In this document: piece by piece, positions 1-9,737 of the stretch
Layout: each line of letters begins with the position of its first letter
How positions within the stretch are numbered: position 1 is the stretch's first letter
NCBI GenBank assembly: GCA_000695325.1
Contig: AVPN01001480.1
Coordinates: 1 to 21,119 of the forward strand
From: Pleurobrachia bachei
Lineage: Eukaryota; Ctenophora; Tentaculata; Cydippida; Pleurobrachiidae
Reading direction: 5' to 3'
Length of the DNA: 21,119 nt
Translations under genes and position numbers: made by a program
Notes under the pieces: model-generated
The model's database searches: none
The model's input: the letters and a program-made list of their open reading frames with translations, nothing else
What the model was told of the DNA's origin: nothing

Positions 1-3000
1 TTTGGTTTGGACTTTACGCCGACTAGGGCAGGGAAACTCAGCATTATGGTCACATAATGCAAATGATTCTTGTTTACCAAGGGATAAAAGAAGAGAGGAG
101 GACTGGCACTACAGGCCGACTGAATAAGACTACGAGCTACAATAAGTAAATATTACTTAGTAGTATATTTATAGGCACTATTATTGTCTAGTTCCCTATA
201 TCTATAGCTCCCTATCCTAAACTACTTGTAGTAGTTGGATACATGTTCACATTGTTCAGTTTACTGCGCTCAATTGCCGTTTCTTGTTTTCACTGTTATA
301 CAACGTGGGTCGGGGGAGGGTGTAGTACATATAGTAATTATTACAATTAATTCCAATGGATACTTAGTACAAATTACAGGTGGGGTGAAATACAGAACAC
401 CTGACTAGTACCCAAGCATTGTGTTAAATCGATAGAGGGTTGGGTACTGCACACTAGACCGCCCAGAATTTAGAGAGTTAGAGGAAGGAGGGTGTTGTTG
501 AGTAAGGGAGGTAAGGGGACAAACAGAATTGCATACAATAATTTTGAGATCATATAGAGAGCATTTAGATGGAGCATTGAACACATGTCTATGCGTTTCA
601 TTTTGTTTTACTTGCTGTAGGTACTGTACATATAGTTTTAGAAAAATTACCCTGCTCTAGAAGATTGGCTGACGTGTTTTCTAGTCTAGACCTTCGTTAA
701 CGTATGATTATCACTAACGACTAACTTGTCAAGCCTCATAGAGAAAGGGAAGATATAGAGAGGGTTAGAGATATAGAGAATGTTAGAGAAGTAGAGAGAG
801 ATGTTTTAGTTAAAGAACGCTATATGTTTTCCATGTCCCACGTTTTGTCTCACACGTCAAACGTAGGCAGCTGAAGGTGTATTTCATGTTCCCGAAACCT
901 GCCTTCATTAGTCCTTAATCACTTTGTCGCAGCTGCCAGATGTCGCTTATAATAAGGAAAATATTCTGCTTCGATAGAATAGACAGCCCAGTGCCAACTC
1001 CTGAGAAATATATTATACCTGTTATGCTGGTAGGATCCCCTTCCCCTTTATTCTCTGATAGTTTGGTCCAGTGCTCGGCAACTAATTGCTGTCCAGTTGC
1101 CCTCATATCCGATACTGTGAAGGGGAAGAGGGGGTGAGATTGAGGAGAAGAAATGAGGGAAGGGGGTATGGGTAGAGGGGGATATGAGAAGAGGGGTAAG
1201 ATAGAGGGGAAGAGAGAGAAGGGAGTTGGATGGGAGCTGGAGGGAGAGAGTATCTTGTTGATATGATGGTGTATGTCGAATTATTAATGAATAATCATAA
1301 TCACGAATATAATAACATGCTGTTGGTGATTAGAGGGCAGTGCCAATTGCTATTAGGGTATGGTGCTGTATAGACTCTATACTATAGAGGGAGAAATGAT
1401 CTATAAATTTAAAGGTGTGATAAGGCAGGTGATATGGAGTAATAGGACCACGATAATAATTAGTTTAGGAAAAGAACTATAAAAAGAAGAAAGAGAAAGA
1501 GAGCTAAAGAGAGATATAAAGAAAGAGATGGAGAAAGAGATCGATATTCAGAAAGGTGAGGCTAGAGAGGGTAGAGTTAGAGAGGGTAGAGAAGGAGTGA
1601 TAGAGGAGTGATAGAGTGAGTGATAGAGTGAGAGGGAGCACAGTTGCTCTAATGCTGCTGTGTAGCAACTTTATAATAGTCATTTGCCTCTTAGGGACAG
1701 CCTCTCCTCATTATAAACTGGGGTCAGAATATTCAGAATGGAAACCACTGTTGCACCCTTAATTCTTGAGCTTAGTGAGAGAGGTGCCTCACATCGTTAT
1801 TTCAAAATAACGGTGTGGTCTTTCAGCTGATATATGATGAGAGATTTGTCATCACATATCAGACTCATTTCGTATTAGCAACACGGCTATTCAAGGGTGG
1901 GTCACCGAGGTGTAAGGGCGCGGCACAACCCTTTTAAAGAGTCAGCACCAAGCACACCATTCCTGCTTGATGCAGTGAGCTTGCTCTGTGAACTGTGAAG
2001 GTAATGGATTATAGAACCAATAACCATCAGAGCTCAGCGCACTCGGTAGATCAATGATATACAGCTGAGTGAGTTATGCAGCTTAGCAAGATACAAAGTA
2101 TGTTGCTTTAAATGTTGCTTTCCCGTGAATTGTGATACTTGGCGGTATGATGTTGCAAAGGGATGACATCTACTTACTTAATCGACAATTATGATATTAT
2201 CTTGGTTGACCATATTAATGAGAGATAAGCAAGGGAATCCATTTAAGAGGTCAAGTGGACTGAAACATAATTGTTTGATGTAGGTAGAAGAGCATAACGG
2301 ATCAAGGAGAAGACCTTGTGTCAGCACTTTTATTATTGAACTGCCTAAAATATCGCTAGTCAATACATTTTAATTTGCCGATCTTAAGGACATGCAACTT
2401 AGCTGATTAATCGAAGCCCCCTTACTTTGGCAATTAATTAGTTTTTGCTTATGAGCATTCAACACACCACATGTTTATATCTGAGTTATTAGTTCTTTCT
2501 CTTAGCAGATGCCATAAATCGCAGGTCGACGGGATCTCATTCAACTACCCTCTCTCTCTCTCCATCTCTGTATCTCCCCTCTCTCTATACTACTACACTG
2601 CAGATGGATTGTTGTATTGCTAATTCTACTATCCTTCTGGCTTCTACCTCGAATAGTATAGATGTAGTAATAGAGTAGGTAGTTGTGTTCGCACCCTTTT
2701 CTAACGATGAGGTGTGAGATTTCCTGGAGAAAGAGAAACTTGTTCATTCTTGACACATTGTCATCACCCAGTCGGTCCACCGTTAATAGTACAACTAAAA
2801 AGCGGAGGACGAATTACCGAGACAGTTATTGTTCAAACTCTTGTGCGAATGGGAGTCTAACTTTACCGATTCAGTTAGTGATTATTATGTTGAAGATATT
2901 AATCAAGTCCAAAATTCATAAAGCAACCACATCAAACGGTGTGAACACAAACTATGAAAGGGGCCGCTTGTGTAGAAACTAGAAATGGGTCCCTAGACCC

Positions 3001-3583
3001 TACCACACAGCAATTCCTCTCCCCACCCCGTTGTGGGGTGGGGTGGGGAGAGATAGTCATAGCCTCTTTACTCCTTAGTATCACAGGCGTTGGCTTGATG
3101 AGTAAGACTACGTTATAAATAGAAAAACGCAGATCTATTGGGAGACTAACATAACGTACAGTTCCTTCGTGAGTGATTCCTCTTGTCGTGGGAGATAAAC
3201 TCATGTTGTGTTTTTATTGTCTGTGGAGTGTGTAGACTGCAGATTAGTGAGCACTTTGATAAAGATCCTTTTCCTTTTAATTAGAGGGCCTTAATGGGTC
3301 CTCTTGCTCTCCTTATATTCATTTTGCTGGCTCAATTTTCTTGCCACCATATTGTCACATATTGCGAACTCGTGAGACTCATCCCTCAATAGTCAATATT
3401 GTGTCTTGTCTGAGTATGCACATAATATTCCCCACATCATTATTATGTTCCCTTGCTTACGTTTGCTACCTTTCCCCCAGTTAAGTTGGTATATTTGTTT
3501 TACAAAATTGTTGAGACCAGAAACGATTTCCGACTTCCGTGATTTTCCCATCTAAATTTAATTCTACTAACTCTGTAGAAAGA
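1..3583. other. Non-coding stretch, no gene recognised
   Basis: I see no open frame with recognisable protein similarity on either strand; the longest frames are short and of low-complexity composition. The stretch contains AG-rich simple sequence (about 720-800, 1130-1250 and 1480-1640), two adjacent hairpins at 1790-1861 and a G-rich hairpin at 3017-3052. A pyrimidine-rich acceptor-like CAG ends at 3480, and could mark a 5' UTR exon of the downstream GPCR. Later exons of the minus-strand DDHD gene could be hidden here, but I searched for its expected lipase motifs (HW before the lipase, GHSLGS-type nucleophile elbow) and found none. Confidence 0.6.
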
Positions 3584-4648
3584 ATGGTGTTCAGTCTCGT
3601 CAACTCAACAAAGAAGTCTGACAATGATGCTGCAAATTACATCGTGGGTGTTTTCATGGTGGTCTGCTTCCTTATTTCAACCATACTCAACCCTCTCATC
3701 TTCTATGCGTACACAAAACGGAAGAAGACCATACAAAACTTCCTGTTCAAGACGATAGCCCTCACAGACCTAGCTACCAACCTGGTACCAGCACTGTTTT
3801 GTGCCTACATCTGTTTCTCGGACTATAAGTTTAGTAGATCAGTCTTCCTGACCCAGATCCCGGACTTTCTTTGTTGCACCTTTGGGTGTATCAGTCAGGT
3901 CACTACTACCATGCTGGCAGTGACCAGGACCATTGGAATTGTACAACCCTTTCTTAGGGTGAAATTCAGACTGGTCTTGGCCTACTTGATATGCTATGCA
4001 GTATACATGGCCCTAGGGAACGGAGGGAGTTTAGTACTCACGGGATTATTGGACTTCACTGAGAACCCTAACGAGAACCTGATAGAAACTCTGCACCACT
4101 TGAACAGTCACGTGTGTTTCCTAATGAACACCATCCACTGTGTAATTGGGGTATCGGTCAGCCTTGTGACATGCTCCTACCTCCGGTGGCTAATGGTGGA
4201 TTGTACTAACAGGAAAGGAAAACTGCGGAGTTGTACCACCATTGTGATAATGAACATCCCATATGTCATATCGATAGTTACAAATCTCGTCGCGTACTTT
4301 GGTGACAGTTCCAACTTTAAACTGGTAAACCACTTCCTCCTGCCCATCCTGACTAGCGCCTTTAACCCGTGTGTCATTGTGTCTCGGACCCGGGGTCTCC
4401 TAAACCCCGTGTTCGGACGTGGTGCAGGTCCGGTGACCAATAGCAAGATGGATCGCAGCATGGTTGTTCTAAACACAATGGCAACTGGGGCTAGTACCCT
4501 GCAGCTGCACACCTTGGATGAAAGTGATGATGAGCAGCTCCCAGACCAGGAGGATAATAAACTAGAACAAGAAGGTGACGTTGTCTTTGTGAACGGAGGA
4601 GCTGCTGTAGACAATAATGGTGTGAAAAAGGAAGAACTAGCTGAGTAA
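3584..4648 (+). CDS. Class A (rhodopsin-like) G-protein-coupled receptor, orphan
   Basis: Single-exon 354-residue receptor, predicted plasma-membrane sensor coupling an unknown ligand to G proteins. I start at the ATG at 3584 (context AGAATGG); the open frame runs 15 codons further up only to a GTG, not a normal eukaryotic start. Seven hydrophobic segments lie near residues 19-42, 52-76, 88-121, 128-152, 176-201, 217-240 and 247-267. Family anchors are N36 (TM1), D62 in ALTDL (TM2), R115 (TM3), P226 (TM6) and N261-P262 (TM7). An NST glycosylation site lies at residues 7-9. Departures from the family: the DRY triplet reads TRT, NPxxY reads NPCVI, and I find neither the TM3-start cysteine nor the TM4 tryptophan. 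The C-terminal tail is long and acidic (residues 312-331). It ends 130 bp from the nearest exon of the opposite-strand DDHD gene. Ligand and subfamily are unknown to me. Confidence 0.9.
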   Translation: MVFSLVNSTKKSDNDAANYIVGVFMVVCFLISTILNPLIFYAYTKRKKTIQNFLFKTIALTDLATNLVPALFCAYICFSDYKFSRSVFLTQIPDFLCCTFGCISQVTTTMLAVTRTIGIVQPFLRVKFRLVLAYLICYAVYMALGNGGSLVLTGLLDFTENPNENLIETLHHLNSHVCFLMNTIHCVIGVSVSLVTCSYLRWLMVDCTNRKGKLRSCTTIVIMNIPYVISIVTNLVAYFGDSSNFKLVNHFLLPILTSAFNPCVIVSRTRGLLNPVFGRGAGPVTNSKMDRSMVVLNTMATGASTLQLHTLDESDDEQLPDQEDNKLEQEGDVVFVNGGAAVDNNGVKKEELAE

Positions 4649-4778
4649 AATTGTGGAACAAAAACTCGACATGTTTGTGACCCTTTTGAGCTAATTCTCT
4701 GCTGTAAATATACAAAAATGACATTTTGCTGACAAGAATTTTGTTTCATGAAATGTTTGATTTCATAAAATAACCTAC

Positions 4779-4973
4779 CACAGTCTACGAAACTCCTGAA
4801 TTTGAGGTCCGCCACAGAGCCAATTCCATGTAGCACAAAAACTAGATGATCAATAGTGTCGGGCTCATCGGATGGAATGCTAGCCTCGTCTGGTACCCCA
4901 CGCCGCACTAACTTGGGTACAGTACCCTGGAAGGAAGGAGATTGAGAGAGAAAGAGAGGGAGAGAGGGGGAGA

Positions 4974-5041
<68 letters not shown>

Positions 5042-8000
5042 GAGAGAGTCGCATCGGAAATGTTTTCAACTTGACCGCAGTCACGTAGTGTTCCTAGGGA
5101 TACAATTGTTAAATAGTGTTCCTACCTTCATTCTGGCAAGAAGTTAGAATCTAGCAACACAACCCCACCACCACTCTGCCTGATTCTGGTACATCCCCCG
5201 AATGGTACCTCAAGAAGTTTAGCCCGTTCCTCGTTGTATGGTTGCATGATGTCATGATTTCCCCGGTAGAACCAGGAGCACCTCCTGATGGCTAATGATG
5301 GTCCACTCCAGTATACAGGGGCCCTCTGTCTACTAGCTAGACTGACACTGTACCTGCCCCCGTCAGTACTGACCGTACTGCCATCCTGATCATCTCCTCC
5401 TGCTGAAGAGGGTTGGACATTTGAGTCAAATTAGATACCTCATTTCATAACCAATTTATATTTTGTCATGTGAGAGGGTCGCACAATTTCGTGTGCGAAT
5501 ATAGACTAAAGAGGGTTGCGAGGTGCCCGAATCTAAAACGAGGAAGAACATACCAGTTTCTGGAGCGACGGAGTTAGTATAGGCCTCTTCAATTCTCCTG
5601 GAGTCCAGGTAGGAGAAAGGAGCCCATCCCCCATCGGGTTTACTGTGGTACCAGTGAAGTGGGAGGGTGAGGGTGCGTGTTGTGGTGGGTGATGTGATGG
5701 GTGATACAGATATAGTGAAGTGGTAAACTGTTGAGGGGGTGAAGTGGTAAACTGTTGAGGGGGTGAAGTGGTAAACTGTTGAGGGGGTGAAGTGGTAAAC
5801 TGTTGAGGGGGTGAAGTGGTAAACTGTTGAGGGGGTGAAGTGGTAAACTGTTGAGGGGGTGAAGTGGTAAACTGTTGAGGGGGTGAAGTGGTAAACTGTT
5901 GAGGGGGTGAAGTGGTAAACTGTTGAGGGGGTGAAGTGGTAAACTGTTGAGGGGGTGAAGTGGTAAACTGTTGAGGGGGTGAAGTGGTAAACTGTTGAGG
6001 GGGTGAAGTGGTAAACTGTTGAGGGGGTGAAGTGGTAAACTGTTGAGGGGGTGAAGTGGTAAACTGTTGAGGGGGTGAAGTGGTAAACTGTTGAGGGGGT
6101 GAAGTGGTAAACTGTTGAGGGGGTGAAGTGGTAAACTGTTGAGGGGGTGAAGTGGTAAACTGTTGAGGGGGTGAAGTGGTAAACTGTTGAGGGGGTGAAG
6201 TGGTAAACTGTTGAGGGGGTGAAGTGGTAAACTGTTGAGGGGGTGAAGTGGTAAACTGTTGAGGGGGTGAAGTGGTAAACTGTTGAGGGGGTGAAGTGGT
6301 AAACTGTTGAGGGGGTGAAGTGGTAAACTGTTGAGGGGGTGAAGTGGTAAACTGTTGAGGGGGTGAAGTGGTAAACTGTTGAGGGGGTGAAGTGGTAAAC
6401 TGTTGAGGGGGTGAAGTGGTAAACTGTTGAGGGGGTGAAGTGGTAAACTGTTGAGGGGGTGAAGTGGTAAACTGTTGAGGGGGTGAAGTGGTAAACTGTT
6501 GAGGGGGTGAAGTGGTAAACTGTTGAGGGGGTGAAGTGGTAAACTGTTGAGGGGGTGAAGTGGTAAACTGTTGAGGGGGTGAAGTGGTAAACTGTTGAGG
6601 GGGTGAAGTGGTAAACTGTTGAGGGGGTGAAGTGGTAAACTGTTGAGGGGGTGAAGTGGTAAACTGTTGAGGGGGTGAAGTGGTAAACTGTTGAGGGGGT
6701 GAAGTGGTAAACTGTTGAGGGGGTGAAGTGGTAAACTGTTGAGGGGGTGAAGTGGTAAACTGTTGAGGGGGTGAAGTGGTAAACTGTTGAGGGGGTGAAG
6801 TGGTAAACTGTTGAGGGGGTGAAGTGGTAAACTGTTGAGGGGGTGAAGTGGTAAACTGTTGAGGGGGTGAAGTGGTAAACTGTTGAGGGGGTGAAGTGGT
6901 AAACTGTTGAGGGGGTGAAGTGGTAAACTGTTGAGGGGGTGAAGTGGTAAACTGTTGAGGGGGTGAAGTGGTAAACTGTTGAGGGGGTGAAGTGGTAAAC
7001 TGTTGAGGGGGTGAAGTGGTAAACTGTTGAGGGGGTGAAGTGGTAAACTGTTGAGGGGGTGAAGTGGTAAACTGTTGAGGGGGTGAAGTGGTAAACTGTT
7101 GAGGGGGTGAAGTGGTAAACTGTTGAGGGGGTGAAGTGGTAAACTGTTGAGGGGGTGAAGTGGTAAACTGTTGAGGGGGTGAAGTGGTAAACTGTTGAGG
7201 GGGTGAAGTGGTAAACTGTTGAGGGGGTGAAGTGGTAAACTGTTGAGGGGGTGAAGTGGTAAACTGTTGAGGGGGTGAAGTGGTAAACTGTTGAGGGGGT
7301 GAAGTGGTAAACTGTTGAGGGGGTGAAGTGGTAAACTGTTGAGGGGGTGAAGTGGTAAACTGTTGAGGGGGTGAAGTGGTAAACTGTTGAGGGGGTGAAG
7401 TGGTAAACTGTTGAGGGGGTGAAGTGGTAAACTGTTGAGGGGGTGAAGTGGTAAACTGTTGAGGGGGTGAAGTGGTAAACTGTTGAGGGGGTGAAGTGGT
7501 AAACTGTTGAGGGGGTGAAGTGGTAAACTGTTGAGGGGGTGAAGTGGTAAACTGTTGAGGGGGTGAAGTGGTAAACTGTTGAGGGGGTGAAGTGGTAAAC
7601 TGTTGAGGGGGTGAAGTGGTAAACTGTTGAGGGGGTGAAGTGGGAAACTGTTGAGGGGGTGAAGTGGTAAACTGTTGAGGGGGTGAAGTGGGAAACTGTT
7701 GAGGGGGTGAAGTGGTAAACTGTTGAGGGGGTGAAGTGGGAAACTGTTGAGGGGGTGAAGTGGTAAACTGTTGAGGGGGTGAAGTGGGAAACTGTTGAGG
7801 GGGTGAAGTGGTAAACTGTTGAGGGGGTGAAGTGGTAAACTGTTGAGGGGGTGAAGTGGGAAACTGTTGAGGGGGTGAAGTGGTAAACTGTTGAGGGGAA
7901 GGGTTTGTGTGCGGATAAGGGGGTGAATTATTGTGAGGTGATATTTGAGAATTATGAGCTATGATTTGTTGTTGGATCGGTGGTGCACTCTGTTGTTGCG

Positions 8001-8334
8001 GAACCACAGTGTTGATCATGGAAGGAGCAACCATTTGAGTAAACACATCTGTTGCCTCGGGGAAATAACTGCTACTGCTAACTGCTACTGCCGCGGCAGA
8101 AGGACTTTCCCATGCGTGCATTATCGGCCCGGATAGAACTGTTGTAGGTTGAGATCCATAAGACAGTTGTTTGTTTCCACCTGACAACCGTATTGACCTT
8201 TCGAGTATGTCTGCCTCAGATTCGTCTGATTTGGATTCGCTGGCAACCCTGTCACGACTTACAAGTACGTCGGAAATGTTTGCAGTTGCAGTTCGAGGCG
8301 TTGAACACCCTTCTCCAGACAAGCACTCATCCAT
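4779..8334 (-). CDS. SEC23IP/DDHD-like PA-PLA1 family gene, 5' part only
   Basis: PA-PLA1 family members are intracellular phospholipases or scaffolds; SEC23IP binds SEC23 at ER exit sites through a proline-rich N-terminus. Three exons are visible. Exon 1 (8334-5554) opens at an ATG preceded six bases upstream by in-frame TGA and ends CTG|GTATGT. It encodes 927 residues: a Ser-rich head, a Pro/Gln-rich stretch, the octapeptide array (about 146-873) and a 54-residue tail. Exon 2 (about 5385-5126) encodes the WWE-like region, with TDGGRY, VYW and RRCSWFYRG. Exon 3 (4926-4779) encodes VRRG, then DHLVFVLHGIG and DLKFRS, the family block before the lipase domain, ending in phase 1 before GTAGGT. 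The exon 2 acceptor is uncertain: 5385 keeps frame, while the better-looking acceptor before 5402 reads into TAG. Exon 2 also meets an in-frame TGA at its end. The catalytic GxSxG and the DDHD domain are absent, so the gene leaves the window, has a very long intron, or is truncated. Family assignment is firm; choice among SEC23IP, DDHD1 and DDHD2 is not. Confidence 0.83.
4943..5048. repeat. (GA)n microsatellite in DDHD intron 2
   Basis: Over 100 bp of nearly pure GA, with GGGAG interruptions at the left end. On the gene's minus strand it is a long CT tract just upstream of the exon 3 acceptor at 4927-4928, so it doubles as an extended polypyrimidine tract. Confidence 0.95.
5715..7898 (-). repeat. 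24-bp coding minisatellite, 91 units, encoding FTTSPPQQ
   Basis: The span is 2184 bp, exactly 91 x 24. On the coding strand each unit reads CAA CAG TTT ACC ACT TCA CCC CCT, so the frame is never broken. Five units near the N-terminal end (2, 5, 7, 9 and 11 in protein order) carry ACC to CCC, giving FPTSPPQQ; by eye the remaining 80 units are identical at nucleotide level. Such homogeneity implies very recent amplification or conversion, or a consensus-filled assembly. The octad has one aromatic residue and a Ser-Pro, resembling in composition the RNA polymerase II CTD heptad; it should be disordered and open to proline-directed kinases. Copy number is likely polymorphic. Confidence 0.97.
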
Positions 8335-9737
8335 ATTTCAGTCTAAGGAAGATACACAATTTGAGTTCATGAACCATAAGCTTGGTTTTCGGCAAGTTTT
8401 ATTCCTGTGGACTGAGATATCTCCAGTTCCTGATAAGATAGAGACTTCATCTTGGATGCATTAGAATTATCTTTCCAGTGTCCACTTTTTGAAGTTTCTT
8501 ATCTTATCAGGGATCGAATATATCATTAGAAAAGTCAAAAGAGCTGAAAATTTGATGAAAAAAAAATTTAAAAAAATTATCGAAAGATCCGAAAAATTCA
8601 TAAATTTGCAAATACAAAGCGCGGCTTAAGTTCTGCAGCATTGTCATACTTTATTTGGCGCGTTACGTATTTCGCGCGACTTGTTGTGCGATAGGAACCG
8701 AAACTTAAAAAACAAAACCACGGAAAACGCCATCGTTTTTTTAAAATCTCGGTGTTTTAACTTTTAAGTGTCAGCACTCGCGATTTTAAGGTCAGATTGG
8801 AGATTGGGGTTAGGGATGGGGTTAAGATTTGAGATTTCCTATCAGATAAACTTTTAATTAGACAAAACGGTTGAGTGGTTTGGTGGTCAGAACTCAGAGC
8901 CATTTTCAAACTTTCATCAACTGCTTTCGGCTTTCAAGTTTCAACTGAAGGATCAAAAAGCTCTCAGTACCAATTTTAAGCTGATGCAGTTAGAGGATTC
9001 AGACGGCTGCTTTTTCATCCGTAATAGTGTTTTTATTTTTCGAGCGGGATAGTTCCTCACAAAATTCACCGACATCGACCGCTTTAGTCGCGGTGGAGAG
9101 ATGTTCATGCAACACTAGCCTTCTTTAGGTGTTTAAGTTGTTTCCTCCATTTATAACGCATAAAAGCGGTATGTTGAATGTATATTATTATTACATCAGA
9201 GAACCGTGCCAGGAGCAGGCAGAGAGCTGCTCCAGAACGATAGAGGAGGCCAGAATGGAAATTTCTTACGTAATGCATCATAAGCTTAAGAATCAATATC
9301 CTCCCTTGCTATTTTCACCCAGAAGTCATCGACAAAACAACCGATTTTCGATCACTTATACTTTTTCATGTAATCGTACTTTGTAGGTTTCTTTAATTTT
9401 GGTGTTAGTTGGTTGGAGTGAAATATATTTTTGATTCCTAACTGTGTCAATTTGGAGGCTATTTGCAATTGTTACAAAGTTTTAAAACATTTTTTTATTT
9501 TTTTGTAATTGAATGGCTACTTGAAAACACACAAGTCTGCTTGTGCCATTCTAGATTCTCAGACCGCAGTTTAACACTCGTGAATAGTCTCGTGAATAGC
9601 CTCTCTCCCCTCAAAGTGTGTTCCCGCTCTTTGATTCGCCTGTAGTTACAACTTACAAGGCATGCCTGGCTAGTTCGCCTTGCAATACATATTTCCCCGA
9701 ATAGAATCCCTACAATTCTCTCACACCCCGTTATAGG
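8335..9737. other. Divergent intergenic region between DDHD-like gene and DNase II
   Basis: No convincing gene. It should hold the 5' UTR and promoter of the minus-strand DDHD gene and the promoter of DNase II. Visible are a hairpin repeat at 8416-8511, an A/T-rich stretch (about 8550-8620), a patch rich in CG dinucleotides (about 8625-8700, including GGCGCG and CGCGCG) and T-rich sequence near 9480-9505. No TATA box is placed convincingly. The short open frames at 9129-9386 and 9463-9645 have no recognisable similarity. Confidence 0.55.
8416..8511 (+). repeat. Hairpin-containing dispersed repeat, copy 1
   Basis: The left arm CCTGATAAGATA (8429-8440) is matched by the reverse complement at 8500-8511. 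The first 50 or so bases match the reverse complement of 19099-19150 with few mismatches; after a gap the similarity resumes at ATCTTTCCA. It lies about 80 bp upstream of the DDHD start codon and includes GATA-factor-like TGATAAGATA. Confidence 0.7.

Noticed and set aside
1898-1960. tRNA-Leu/Ser-like A-box (TCACCGAGGTGTAAGGGCG), possible tRNA or SINE
   Set aside because: No B box at the expected distance and no cloverleaf; the resemblance is limited to about 20 bases.
3539-3583. Extending the GPCR 15 codons upstream
   Set aside because: The upstream codon is GTG and the next in-frame ATG (3584) has a good context and leaves a normal short N-terminus.
4177-4908. A 243-residue minus-strand open frame
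   Set aside because: Only its first part (to 4779) is DDHD exon 3. The rest runs through intron and the antisense of the GPCR.
5533-5553. Reading the long minus-strand frame to its own stop (ending VCSSSF) as the complete protein
   Set aside because: Those last codons start exactly at a GTATGT donor, and a clear family exon (TDGGRY...WFYRG) follows downstream; they are intron.
5715-7898. CRISPR-like array
   Set aside because: Units are contiguous with no spacers, the frame is preserved through all 91 units, and the gene is eukaryotic.
8805-8825. Telomere-like GGGGTTAGGGATGGGGTTA
   Set aside because: Only one TTAGGG unit in a G-rich context; not a tandem array.
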